From Chrysomallon squamiferum (lineage: Eukaryota; Mollusca; Gastropoda; Neomphalida; Peltospiridae), in contig CM022665.1 of the NCBI GenBank assembly GCA_012295275.1, forward strand, positions 26,379,446 through 26,443,445: a DNA stretch of 64,000 bases, written 5' to 3'. Positions 40,602 through 53,429 of the stretch are shown here, one piece after another (position 1 is the stretch's first letter; each line of letters opens with the position of its first letter). The notes beneath the pieces are model-generated. The model did no database searches. It was not told where the DNA came from and saw only the letters and a program-made list of their open reading frames with translations. Made by a program: the position numbers and the translations under genes.

Positions 40602-40726
40602 GTAAATAAATAAATAAATAAATAATAAAAGTAAATAAAAAAAACCGAAAAAACAACGAAAAACAAACAACAACAACACACACACAAGCACAAAAAAAAA
40701 ACTTATATTCAGCATGTTTTGTAGCA
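39914..40726. other. Rest of left unit: non-coding B intron 2 remnant
   Basis: Matches 52759-53510, which lies in intron 2 of B'. It holds AAC/AAT/AAAT repeats near 40550-40680. No exon is recognisable in either copy; short frames here and at 53160-53357 do not keep any TMEM179 motif. Confidence 0.6.
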
Positions 40727-42032
40727 CTTTACAAATGTTTACAAATAACTAAGAATAATAATACAGTTAACAATACAAATAAACTATAAACATTTTAATT
40801 ATTACATATTACATATTGTGCCATTAATATAGATCACATAACAAACACAACCAACAGATAACTGACAGTAATCAGTTCCAAAAGATCACATCAGCGAATA
40901 CAAAGATTAAATAAATAAGATAACAGTATAAAACTACTACAAATATTTTAATTTCTTTATGTAAGCAATATCTGTATAATCTTTCATCTGTTAATTATCT
41001 ATGACTATTTCAAAAAAAAAAATAAAAAAAAATAAACACCCCCCCCCCAAAAGAAAACAACACAACAAAAAACAGAAACCTCTAATAAAATGTATCAAAG
41101 AGTATATACAAATGTTACATAAAAACAGTACAATACTTTCAAGGCTACACATACTAAGTCAGGTTATAAAACATTTATTTAAAAAAAGACATATCTGCAT
41201 TTCTGCACATTAATATATACTGTCAATGGTATTAATGCATAAACTTCAATGTACAAGAAATTTGTTTATCTATATTTTAACTTGCTATTAAAAGAAAAAG
41301 AAATAAAAAAAGAGAGACAGATACTCTTAACCCTTTTGGCATCACTGACAATACATTTTGACATAATGCACAAGTTTAAGTTAAGTCCTAATATATCATT
41401 ACCCAAAATACCTGGTGCTCGGAAATGTGTGTTGCACCAAAAGGTTTTAAAAAACACTTTCACAGATAATCTGAATTTTTAAAATAATCTTATCACTATT
41501 TATCATTTATGAAAATGAAATCATTAGAGAATAACATAACTTAAAGCAAATAAAATGTTTCAATACATTAGCAAGGGCAGATCCAGGACTGTGTTTTGTT
41601 TGAGAAGTTAGGCTACGTCTGCCAGAGATTAAGCAGTACAAAAAGTGCTGACCTCAGTAATTTTAAAGAACTAAAATGAATCAGTGACATTTTTTATGAG
41701 TATAAAATGTGTATTTATAAATGTGCTTACAAGCAGTTTGAACTGTACAATTTTGGTCTTTTGTCTACAGAGATCCACATTTCCTTCAATCACATCGCTG
41801 GATTTGCACTTACTACAAACACAGTCTTAGTACCGCAAACTAAATATTAGTTTCTCAAGTACATACTTACATTGTCTGCTTTAATAATAATCATATATAA
41901 TATAACTATTTATAGTGTGTTTGTAATTATTACTTATATGTATGTATATCAAGTAATCACTATTATATTTATTTTCAATTATTCATATAATACATACATT
42001 TGAAACAAATATAATTATCAAGGAAATATATA

Positions 42033-42362
42033 CAGGGCTCGAAATGGCCAGTCACCAGGTCGCCAAATGAGATCAAAGTTCCATCTGGGCGTTTGGGATG
42101 TTAAAAGAATCATGGGTTAAAATAATATTTTTTGGACGATCTTTTTTCCCATAAGTTATATACAACACAAGAGCCATTATTAATAATTTTATCGCAAATA
42201 TTTATTTGACATAAAAGTTTTGCTTGTAGTAATTTATAAACATTCGCTGACCCAGTATCCAAAAATTGGCCGAATACGCGGACAAATCCGAGCCTTTCCG
42301 AATGCAGTCTTAGCTTCTGTCGTCTGTTTATTTTTTTATTTTTTTTCTTCTTCTTCTTCTTC

Positions 42363-42394
<32 letters not shown>

Positions 42395-42577
42395 TTTTTT
42401 TTTCAAAAGTTAATGATCAAGTACACTTTTTCCTTCACCCTCTCCACCCCCCCAAAAAAAAATAAAATAAATAAAAAGTAAAAAATCTGGGTCATTGAAT
42501 TATTTTCAAAATGAATATTTAGCGGCCCGAATTTGTTTTTTTGGCCACCATACATTTCAGACGAGTTTTCAGCCCTG
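42033..42577. mobile_element. hAT-like MITE, 545 bp
   Basis: It begins CAGGGCTCGAAA, and the reverse complement of its end begins CAGGGCTGAAAA (10 of 12 identical). It is flanked by a 7/8-matching 8-bp duplication (aatatata 42025-42032; aataTAAA 42578-42585). Eight-base target duplication and CAGGG ends are typical of hAT elements. There is no transposase; internal TTC/TTA repeats give a spurious Lys/Asn-rich frame. It is absent from the same point in the left unit (about 30335), so it inserted after the duplication. Confidence 0.8.
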
Positions 42578-42764
42578 AATATAAATTACATAAGAAACAG
42601 AATCAACAGATAACTGACACTAGTCAGCTCCATAATATCGCATCAGCCAATACAATGGTTAAATAAAAAGGACAACAGTATACATTCCCAAAAGAAACTG
42701 CAACAGTCAACATAATTTGCCAGCAAAATTATGTAGACTACTGAGTTATAAGTTACCTAACTAA

Positions 42765-43010
42765 ATGTCAATTTCAGATTAATACAGATGGAATAATTCT
42801 TAACTTTAAAATTCATTGTTTCACAGTAATTATATTGTAATGATTTGTCAAAGTATTATTCATAATTTCAGAGCAATTCCACTGGAATGATTGGTCAAAA
42901 TAAAATTGGTAATTTCAGAGTAATTCCATTGGAATGATTGCTCAAAACAAATATCATAATTTCGGAGAAACTCTACTGGAATAATTTGTCAAAGTAAAAT
43001 TCATAACTTC
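42765..43010. repeat. 47-bp minisatellite downstream of gene A'
   Basis: About five degenerate copies of the unit seen at 30505-30700 ('atttcagagcaattccact', 'ggaatgattggtca'). Confidence 0.75.
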
Positions 43011-43127
43011 AAATATATAAACACATCATAAGAGTCCCTCTGAAACAAGTAATTTAGTTTGAGACAATCACCTTGTAGTGAACTGTTATGTGATAATGAG
43101 TAATATGAGTCTTCATTCTAAATCTGT

Positions 43128-45426
43128 TTACAAAATGTTTAACTCATAATTTGGGGAACCAAGTGGCACTTGCACTGGATTACAACACAATTTACCAAGT
43201 CTCCACAGTGTGACTATCCCCACACCTACCTGAGCCAACCACAGAACAAAAGATACCCACAGAGCTGCCTGAAAAACAATGAAGAAAACTTATATTACTT
43301 ATAAATGAATGAACAATAATTAATTAATTAATTAATAATAACAGTTTATGAATTAACATTATCATATAATAATTTTTAAATTAGTAAATATGATGCGATC
43401 TGCGAAAAGGATTACATGGTGTATAAGGTAAAAATTAGAAAAAGTTAAAAACACTGTATATACAAAATGTTAAGGATCACATGAATAAAGCCTGATATTT
43501 TATACAGTTTTTTAACTGAATTTTTCTGAATTATTTATGCATAGGTATGTCCTTTTATTGTAATAAAACCAGGTGCAATCAAGCTAGAGAAAACATTTAA
43601 GCAATGCCAAAAATTTAACAAAACAATCAATTGAATCATTAAAAATGAAGTAAAATCAAACAGTGGGCTTTTGCAGATGACACAACAAATATTTACAATA
43701 ATTTATGAAGGAATTAAAATAATGTTTAACTTATCAATGAATAAATATCATTAATTAATAAATTAATTAACGATAATATTTATAATAAGTTAATATTAAA
43801 AATCACAGTACCATAATAACCTGTTTTCAGTAATTCCGTAACTTTTTACACCCCTCTACATTTATTTTTTTAACACACAAACAACAGCATAAAGTCAATT
43901 CATAGACTTCATTTTTTAGCATTCTGTAACTATATTAAGACTTAGTTTGTCATATGCAGTAGCTGGTTGACAACAACATTTACCAAAACTCCAGTCAGCC
44001 AGTTAAGACTGCTATAACATCTACAATTATATATGAAGAGTTTATATGCAAAACCAGGCAAGTCTATTTTAGTTGTGTTTTCCATGCAAAAACCATCAAT
44101 ATGACATTGGGTAATTCTGAATTTATGTGATGTAAAAATAATTTAAAATAAAAACAATATTTTACTGTATTTAAAAAAGAAAAAACAGACATGTCTACAA
44201 CATGTTACAAATATTCACATATAAAGCATTATGGTCTTTCTGCTACAACTAAGATGGGTTAGTATTAAAAACGAACTAACAAAACAACAACAACAAAAAA
44301 ACAACAAAACAGTTGAGTGTTCTACTCAGTGACCTGGAACTTGGTCTTTGTTTACAGTCAAAGTGTTGTATTTACACCGATATCCCTTGCATTTATCAGG
44401 GTGCTATCCTCTTTTACTTTTTCCTGTGTTGAGTAAAGCTGATCATGTGTGTATTTAAGGTCATCCTTGGACAGATGTCATACATGTGTTATCATACACA
44501 TATTATGTGCATCATATATGAACGAAACTGAAAGATTGCTGTGTTGCTTTTTTGTTTGAAACTGAACGAGCAGAATTTTCAGAATTAGCTCTTTTCTTAT
44601 GCCCAGCCGGTGAAAGAATCACTAGCTTGTCAGTATCATCAAAAGTGTGAAATAAGCAACAAATCTGAATTCAGACCAAACTAAACGTGTTACTGCCATC
44701 ATGAATTCCGAAATGCTGAATGGCTGAATTGAACTTTTGGTCTGTGAACAAAAAAAGGAACAGGTGATTTGTCGGTTTTTGGAATGAAACACTGGATTTT
44801 GGTATATTATATAGGGGATGTGTTGTTTTCTATGAAAAAAATGGATTTGATTATAGTAATGATGGCACCTTCAGCTCAAACATAGTAATCATTATTTCAT
44901 TTTGACAAGAATGGTGTTTGTCAGTTTTTGCTGCTGAACTCTTCATATCATGGTTATCTTAATATAAAAACTGTGTAAACATATTACTGATTACATACCT
45001 GAGCAGTGAAAAAGTCACCATAGAAGAAATACATATCTGTTATTAGAAAAGAAGCTGCACAGCTAAAACAAATTAAGTAATTATATATAATGAAATGAAA
45101 AATAAAATAAATGAATAAAATAAATTAAAAAAAAAGTAATAAATAATTTTAAAAAAGATAAGTGTAAAATTAAATAAATTTATAAATAAAGTAAAAAGCA
45201 ATAAATAATAAAATAAATAAATGAAATAGTGACATTTTAGTATATATTAACTCTGTTTCATTATCTATAGGATAAATTAACAATATTCGCACTTATCCCT
45301 TTTTTTTCTTCTTTTTTTTGAACACGTTTGAACGGTTGATATCATACATTTATTTGTTAGAATCCACTGATGTATAAAATAATTACAGTTTCTAAAAAAA
45401 TATTTAAAAAATAAGAATTTGAAACT

Positions 45427-45478
<52 letters not shown>

Positions 45479-45909
45479 GTACAGGAAATATGTATAAATC
45501 AGAAATCCATGTATCACTGAATTGAAAGTAATGTGGCTAGAGTTGATAATGGTCCAAGGAAAATCTAGGCATCCAGTGAGCCAAGGGTTTGTATAAAGAT
45601 CAACTTGACATTAAGGACATGCTTGTTTGTTCGTTTGGAGATAAAAGTATAATTGAATAGACATTTCAACTCAGTATACTGAATTTCAAAACTTTTGTGG
45701 CACAGCTGGGTTTTGATGCTTGCACTGGGCTGTTATCATCTAGCCTCCCTCTTTAAATAATCCATCAGTTGTAATCAAGAGAATGATCTACTTATAGCCT
45801 TTGCATTGCCAGTTTCCTGAGTGAATCAGAATTTATGCATATTTTCTTGAATTTTTAGGAATTATATATATTATATATATATATATATTATAGGAAATAT
45901 ATACAATTA

Positions 45910-45940
<31 letters not shown>

Positions 45941-47564
45941 CATGAATTAAGAAACAGATCTATAAACTTGGCCAAATATTCTTACTCATTTATTCCAACA
46001 GATAGTTCATTGCAAGCGTGTTTGAAACCAACACTCAGTATACAGCCAGCCACAAATATCAAAGAACAAGCCACCACATCGCAAATTACATTGATCAGGA
46101 ATCCCGATCCAATCAAATCACTTCTGTAATAATAAATTATGTTAGAACATTAACTTTTTTTATAAATTTAAAAATGAAGATGATTATCTGAACAAGAGGA
46201 CAATTCATTACTGCAAGTGTGAAAAAAATAAATAAATAAAAAATATATATTTTTTTTAAAATTATGTCCAGATTTTATATTATTTTGGGTGGTATAAATA
46301 TTTTCAATATAAACAAACTAAGTGATATTTATGATTTGTATCCAAAATGTTTGAATAAGGAATATATAACATGTACATATATTACCACGTTAAAATGTTT
46401 GTATAGGAAGAGGAAAAAGGTTGATGTCTTCACTAATATCAGATAAATGGGTAAAATTTACAAAACAAATGATCAAACTCAAAGGTTCTCAAAATGCAAA
46501 CTTATTTCAACATTTACGAAGATAAATTTATCATTGTCTGTTACACTCACAATTGATTTAACTTCCCAATTAAATTGCTGATTCCAACTCCAGTTAACAC
46601 CAAACCAAACCCTAAGTTGAGTATGACGGAGGTTGCTACCACATATACACAATTGGAGCTTGGTCCATATAGAAACCGAATGGGAACAATGGAAGCTTTT
46701 GATATTCTTTTACTGTATAGTAAACAATGACCTGAGCTTTTAACCTGAAAAAGGCACGGCAACATACACATGAACACATTAATAATTATAATAATAATAA
46801 TATTAAATAAAAATGATGAAAAGTATAATTAACAGTAAATATTATTACTTTATTAGTATTATTATTAACACTATTAACATTTACTGTGTGTTAATCCTGT
46901 TTATTCTTGCATTTGATGTGACCCACTGTGTCACTTTATGCTGTTATATGTTATCAGTAAATAGCAAGTGATCTCTTACATAAAAAAGCTATCTATACAA
47001 CCTTTGATAAATAAGACATGGCACACTGGTTGAAGAGGAAACAAGCAGAATGAGTACACAGAGGAAACTGTGAAATGAACCACTTGGCTTACAGTCTGCT
47101 CTTGAACGTAATTCAAATAAAGAAAATGTACTTGGTTCAATTTTACATTTTATAAAATAGGAAGGACAGTTTATTATTTTGCATTGCTATAATATGACAT
47201 AATAATGGCTTTTATTTTATCATCATCATTTTACAAATAGGTATCATCAAGTGAGAGACGTGTGTGGGTGAATGTGTGAGAGAGATATTTTTATTAAGTA
47301 GTATTTTACAGCAGAATAACATTAATTAGAACCAAGTAATACCCCTTTCAGATAAAATTAGTCTAAAATGTGTAAGACCAATCGGAATTAATACTTAATG
47401 TTCATCTCCATTAGTAACGAGTTTAACAATAAAACAGTGTAAATGTAACACGTACTTACCATACTGATTGATACTGGGACAAATATAGCAAAACTGGATA
47501 TAGTAATAAATATAAACAGCAACATTCGAATGATGACAACTGGTTTCGTTGACACGGTCGGCAT
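43128..47564 (-). CDS. TMEM179-like four-pass membrane protein, gene A', 213 aa
   Basis: Exons in transcript order: 47460-47564, 46551-46744, 45986-46123, 44999-45062, 43128-43268; phases 0-2-2-0, 642 nt including TAA. Same four-TM plan as A. Exon 1 differs from A by two bases, and the TM2 and TM4 segments are almost or fully identical. The first loop carries a 6-residue longer insert (SKRISKASIVPIR versus SKRVNVHI), and the second loop is rewritten, ending MYFFYGDFFTAQ instead of RYSFYDHFSTAQ. After the shared ...LCCNPV the reading frame shifts by one base relative to A, replacing A's tail ASAT with a longer tail (QVPLGSPNYELNIL). All splice sites are intact, so it is probably functional. 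Confidence 0.83.
45427..45477. repeat. (TG)n microsatellite in A' intron 3
   Basis: About 25 TG units; the left unit has only a short 'ggtgggtgtt' here (33220). Confidence 0.95.
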
Positions 47565-47760
47565 GTTGACTCGTCAGTTTCCTCCACCTATTTGTAAATT
47601 ATGCACTTTGTCCTCGATTGGTTCGAGTTCGATGTGTACTGTTTGACTTTGTACAGTTCGGGGATGAGAGACTACAGTTCATTGCAGTCACTATTATCCT
47701 CCCACAGGAAAGATTAGGCAATTAAGAGATCGAACTTCTGGTTCGTGTTCTAATTTAACA
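47565..47760 (-). promoter_or_regulatory. Conserved 5' flank of gene A'
   Basis: Nearly identical to the flank of gene A, with the inverted CCAAT box ATTGG at 47617-47621. Promoter role is inferred. Confidence 0.35.
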
Positions 47761-49104
47761 CTAATCCATAAATTAGGTAAATGACAAAAAACAACAACAA
47801 ACAAACAAACAAAACAAATATTTCTGTTTCACTGGATACTTATTTTTGAAGATAACTTGAAAAAAATACGGAGTAATAGCAATTTAAATTTCAGTATTCA
47901 CAGCATGTAATTTCGGCTAGTTTCGAGCTTTCATAAATTTTCAGGTGCATTAAATTTTATATCTTTCTAAAAAAGCCAGATGACTATGTAATTTTCGGGA
48001 TATCAAATTCAGTACATTAAAATTCGAATTAACTAAAGTTATTCATAATTATGTAGATAAAATTATAAACATTTAAACTAAAATAAACATCTAATCAAAT
48101 GCAGAACTCGATCATATGACTAACAAAATAAAGGTTTGTTTATGATCCAAAAAGGATGATTTTTGCTGTGCACAAATCATGCTGAATACCTAATCTACAT
48201 TTAACATTAGTTTTACGAAGTGAAAAATCCTTTTTTTTTTTTTTTTTTTTTTTACTTGGATAATTCTATGAAATTATTATTCGTCGGAAAATTAAAAATA
48301 CTTCAACACCAAAAGGAAAAATTCAGAAGGGAAGCAATGGAGAAATATGTGTACTTAATCACCAACTAGGCTTTTATTTCAGAAATTTTAAAAACGTATG
48401 AAATAGAGCAGCAGTTCTGGAGGAAGTACGAGCACACATGCAGCAAACTCAGGTAATGGCCAAAAGTACAGATTTGCGGAGTGCTACAAACATTAGTAAA
48501 ATTCTATAAATGTTTGGTAAATATATAATTTCTGCTTAGTAACTTTCTACAGCTAGTAGAGTGGACGGTAATTTTAATCTCAGTATACTTTCGATGAACA
48601 TACGGTTGAGACTGTTAAAATAGAAATACTGAGAATATTCACGTTTAATATTTTGTTAAATATTTATGCTAATTCGTTCTTGGTCTTAGAACTACTTGCT
48701 GAATGGAAATAGATTTATAATTTCAGTCAAAAACATTGAAAATAAATTATTCACTGGTTGTTACTGTTAGATGATGAAACCGCAAGATTTATGAAAAGGG
48801 TGTAAATCAAAATATTATAAACATTTATATAATTATATGATTATTTCCTCAAACAGTCGATAACATATTACTGTCTACTCTTCGCGTAACAGAACAAAAC
48901 ACACACACAGACATATATATATATAAAATCTGTATTTGAAACAGTAGGCTTACATTTTCAACATATCATCGCAATACAAAATAAGAGAAAAACAGGTGGG
49001 TTTCAACTTTGTCATAAAAAAAAACAATGAAAACTTAATACCAAAAATAATCAGTATTAGTATTTGGTTTTCTTTCACTTTGTTGTAACAAATTTCAGTT
49101 TTTA

Positions 49105-49152
<48 letters not shown>

Positions 49153-49971
49153 CATCATTTTCATTTTAGCAAAACAAACTTCATAAATGCAATTACCATT
49201 TCATTATTATAAATAATTATAGTATAATAATAATTGTTTTTATCCCGTCCCCCAGAAAGCAATATAACACCACCTATGTTAAGATCTACCAGTAACCTTA
49301 TCTTTGACCTATGCTTTTGTCTTGTATTTAACAAATATACAGTGCATAAGTATTTTAAAAAAAACATAAAAATAATTAACTGCCATTATTTATATATAAA
49401 CGGAAACAAGATGCTTGCACACATCAAAATACTTGAAGCACTCTCAAATTCATTCAAGAATAATGTAATGACATCACAACCGGAATAATTATAGACAACA
49501 ATAAAAAGAAAATAATAAAGAAAATAATAACAGATAGAGACAAATAGTTTCTAATAACGAAGAAATAACACCATTGAATTGTTTCTCAAAATACAACGCT
49601 CAGCAGGTGGAGTTCATTAAATACTCTGATTGTGACCAGTTTTGGCACATGTTCTTTTATATCACGCATTAATTAATTATTCTGATGTACTTGTTCAGAT
49701 TCAAGTCCCAGCATCTAGTCTGGAAATTTCTTTAATTATTCTATCATTATATTGTATTAATCAGAAAATATAAAGTAAAGAGAATAATGTAATTTTGTAT
49801 GTATTTTTCCATTCGTGTATCCTGTGAGCGTTTGTGCGTTTCCTTAGAATTTAGAAGTACAATACACTTTTATAAAACGTTCAGAAATAAAGTAAACTTA
49901 GTAATTACATCATCAAAAAAAAACAACAACAACAACAACAAAACAAAAAAAACACAAAAAAAAACCACTCG
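47761..49971. other. Intergenic region between A' and B'
   Basis: Matches 36311-38350 of the left unit. Contains poly-T (48230-48253), an ATT repeat (about 49108-49151), and the second copy of the conserved open block (49234-49488). No gene with recognisable features is seen. Confidence 0.6.
49108..49151. repeat. (ATT)n microsatellite
   Basis: About 14 ATT units; replaced on the left (37680-37715) by poly-T and G-rich sequence. Confidence 0.9.
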
Positions 49972-50400
49972 CTACTTCAGCACATATTCTTCACATATGT
50001 GTTTTTGAACAATATTTTCATTGCTGGTAGATGTTCCAGATGACAGACAACTCTGAATACTTAGTTTACCAAGTTTTCTCAGTGTGTACAATGCTACACA
50101 AAGCTGGGCCAGCCAAAGCACAAAGGATATCCAGCATGCAACCTTGGAAGAAGAAGAATAAAAAGCTAAATAATAAAAAGACAGAAACGAAAAACAGAAA
50201 AATAAAATAAAATAAAATAAAAATAAATAAAAACAACGACAAAACACCAAAAAAAAAAAAAAACCCTACACCAAAACAACAACAATAAAAACATACAATA
50301 ATAACTGAAATAATTATAATATAAAATGCTTAATTTACGTTGCAAAGAAATCACGCGTGTTTGTATAACATACACATATATCTATGTGTGTTTCTTTAGT

Positions 50401-50436
<36 letters not shown>

Positions 50437-52690
50437 TGAAAATATAAAGTTTGTTTCTAACGTATGAAATAAACTGCACAGCATTGAAAACGCACAACCA
50501 GTTGATGATAAATGAGAACGGAATGGAATGGAATGGAAAAAAATGAACGTGCTAATCAGAGCAAGCTGTTGTGAAGCACGTCTACGACGGGCACGCTTTC
50601 TGACAGGTCAGCGGGCGTGTCCGTCGCAGAATGAGAACGGGGCGTTATCAGCATTAAAATATCAATGAATAAATACCGTACTACTCACAGACCATGCATG
50701 ACGACGAATAACTTACAAAAAGGAAACGGGAGCCTACGGACTAATGGAGGGAGCACCGGTTAATAAAAATACAAAAGTCTGGGAAATCGGGAATGTAAAC
50801 ATTAACCCTAAAATTTAGCGAAATAATAAACTTTTGTACACTTAACAGCTACATAGATCAGTAATATAATCAATAAGAACAATATACAGACATAAAAACA
50901 AATGTAAACAAATGTTATACAGTATATGTAAAGATAAATGTACAGGAAAAAAATATTGGCTAGTTTGGGTGACGTTTGTTACGTTAGGATGGTTTGGGGT
51001 GTAATTATAAAATGTACGCATAACTTGATGGAAAAGGCGCTGAGAGAGTGTTGCAGTGATCGTATAGTGGGACTCAGAATAAATTAATAGTTGCTAGACG
51101 TAAGGTTTTGAAATGGAAACTGGCGCTAAGTTCAAATTTAGTCATTGTTTTTTTTGGGGGTTTTCCAGATCTGGTCTGGGTATCTCGAAATCCGGAAAAC
51201 TGAGGTCAAAGAAATCGTGGGTCAACAGTATCATTATTTGCATGGTATACTATTCTCTGACGAATCCCACTTACAATCAAGGAATGCTGATAGTCGGACC
51301 GATGAGACGACATTTCATGTCTTGTGTTGCTGCAGATTTTCATTGTGAATTTACGTGTCTCTAGTACGTAGATACATTTAAATTAATCAATGACTGTGCA
51401 TCCTTGTCTGTTTGTTGTCATCAGTGATTCATCTGTTGCTGCTCACAACAAAAACATTTATTGCTCAGGTATTCTTTTCGAAATCCAAACATTTCTTGGT
51501 GGTGCGTTTTTAGTGCTGTTCAGTATATATATCAGAAATTTAACAACAGTAAGGTAAAATAAAAACAACTGCAGTATTTATTGGATACCCCATGTTATTT
51601 CCTGGGCTGTAAATGATCTTAAAAGAGATAAATATAACTAATCTCAGATTGTGTACGACTTAATGCGACTTAATTATATTTTTTCAGTCGTAAAAACGTA
51701 CGATTTCAAGTAATTTAGCAAGATATTTTCTTGGCTTTAAATGTTTTATTTTTTTGTTTTAAGATAGAGAGGGAGAGAGAGGAATTAAAACTAAAATGTA
51801 CGGAAGAAAAGGGTGATATAAAAACCGTAAATAGATAAAAGAAAAGAGGTGGTGTAAAATAAGGAACCTCTCCCCCGAAAATCCAGCTTTTTAAATAATA
51901 ATAGTTATTCAAAATAATTATAATGATGAATATAATAAGTAAAATAAAATACTTACCATGGCAGTGGCTAAATGTTTATAGAAGAAATAAAATTTTCCCG
52001 TGTTATCTTTTATGTAACCCTCAGAACATCTGGGAAAAAAACCCAAAACAAACAAAGAACAAATTCATAACCTAATAAATAAATCAATGAATAAACACGA
52101 ACAATAAATTCACCTCTACAACAATAATTTTTCATTATTTATTTTTATCTGTCTGTATATCTATCTATAGCTATATATATACATATATTTGTTTGCCAGT
52201 CACAGGACTATTTTTTCTAAAGAATAGTTTTTGTTGTTGTTGTTGTTTTCAATCTTTCTTTCACTACTCTCGTCCACCCAATGGTGATGTAGAATTAATC
52301 AACACATGTGTTGAAACAATCTAGTATAGTATAATCACCTTTTCCTTATATGTCAATGAATCTTAGAAATTAACTTGAGCTTTGTAGGAAGTCTTTAGAA
52401 ATGTAATAAAAAGTACGATAGAATCAAACATAAAAATAAAAATAGAAGCGACGAAATTATACATTAAATAAGATCCACTGCGAAGACTAACACAGTTCTA
52501 CTTACTGAATTCCAGCGCTTAATGAATCACATGTTTTTTGAAGACCACCAGTCATAATTATTGATGCCATAAATAAGAAACTACTGGCGATTCCATCAAA
52601 AATAGCACCTAGTCGCACCATAAAACCCATTTGTTCAGCCCTGTAAAAAGGGAGCTCCAAAATTATTTATTTAGTTTGTTTGCTTCACAC

Positions 52691-52761
<71 letters not shown>

Positions 52762-53376
52762 GATCAGTTCTAAATGGTATTTTGTTTCAAAAGACTATCT
52801 ACAAACTTAAAAGAACAAATTGGTCACTCTGGGTATTTAATAATGGGGAAGAATTACTAATTCTAAAACGCTTATTTTCCAAGTATCTACCTGATCATCT
52901 GACTAATGAATCGAAAGCAGAAATTTAAGAGAATACTGGATTTCATACACCACTGGATATATAGTAATAGTCGTACCCTTTCGTTTTATCTTCTTGCAGC
53001 ATTTCTTTTTGTCATCTGCTCTGTTATTTGAACTGCCAATAGTTTCACTGCAAGGGATGCTTTTAACAACAGTTAATAAAAAAACAGCTCGTTTCCCCCT
53101 CTGTCTCTCTACAGCGTTTGTAGGTGTGTATAATTCCATGAAGGTGTGTATATATATTTTTAAACTAAGGCGAGATTTTGTCTGCAGTACAAGCAAGGGT
53201 ATGCAAAACAGGGTTGAACACATGTTGCTATTTGTAGACATCTACCTGTGACTGATAGTAGTAATATAATAGCAGTTTCATGACCAACACGAATGCCTGT
53301 AACATTGTCACAAAAATCCGGGATAACGAATTCTCTAAGGGCTATGGTATATAACAAATCTCTGATTTTGAGACTT

Positions 53377-53429
<53 letters not shown>

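Larger units (their letters stand above)
29161..40726. repeat. Segmental duplication, left unit (about 11.6 kb)
   Basis: Long stretches of this unit recur in order and orientation at 40727-53510. Examples: the block around 'tttacaaatgtttacaaata' (29163 and 40730), 'ggatccaggact'-type sequence near 29895 and 41580, gene A versus A', 'tgcttgcacacatcaaaata' (37981 and 49411) and the exon 3/4 region of B. The junction reads ttttgtag (end of left unit) then cactttacaaatg (start of right unit) near 40726. The same ttttgtag ends the right unit near 53510, followed there by unrelated sequence. Indels distinguish the units. Boundaries are good to a few tens of bases. Confidence 0.85.

Noticed and set aside
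42110-42465. Lys/Asn-rich and Tyr-rich frames on opposite strands
   Set aside because: Produced by TTC/TTA repeats inside the hAT-like MITE.
53160-53357. 65-codon frame shared with 40280-40495
   Set aside because: Lies within B' intron 2 and its duplicate; the frames differ in length and composition and show no TMEM179 motif.
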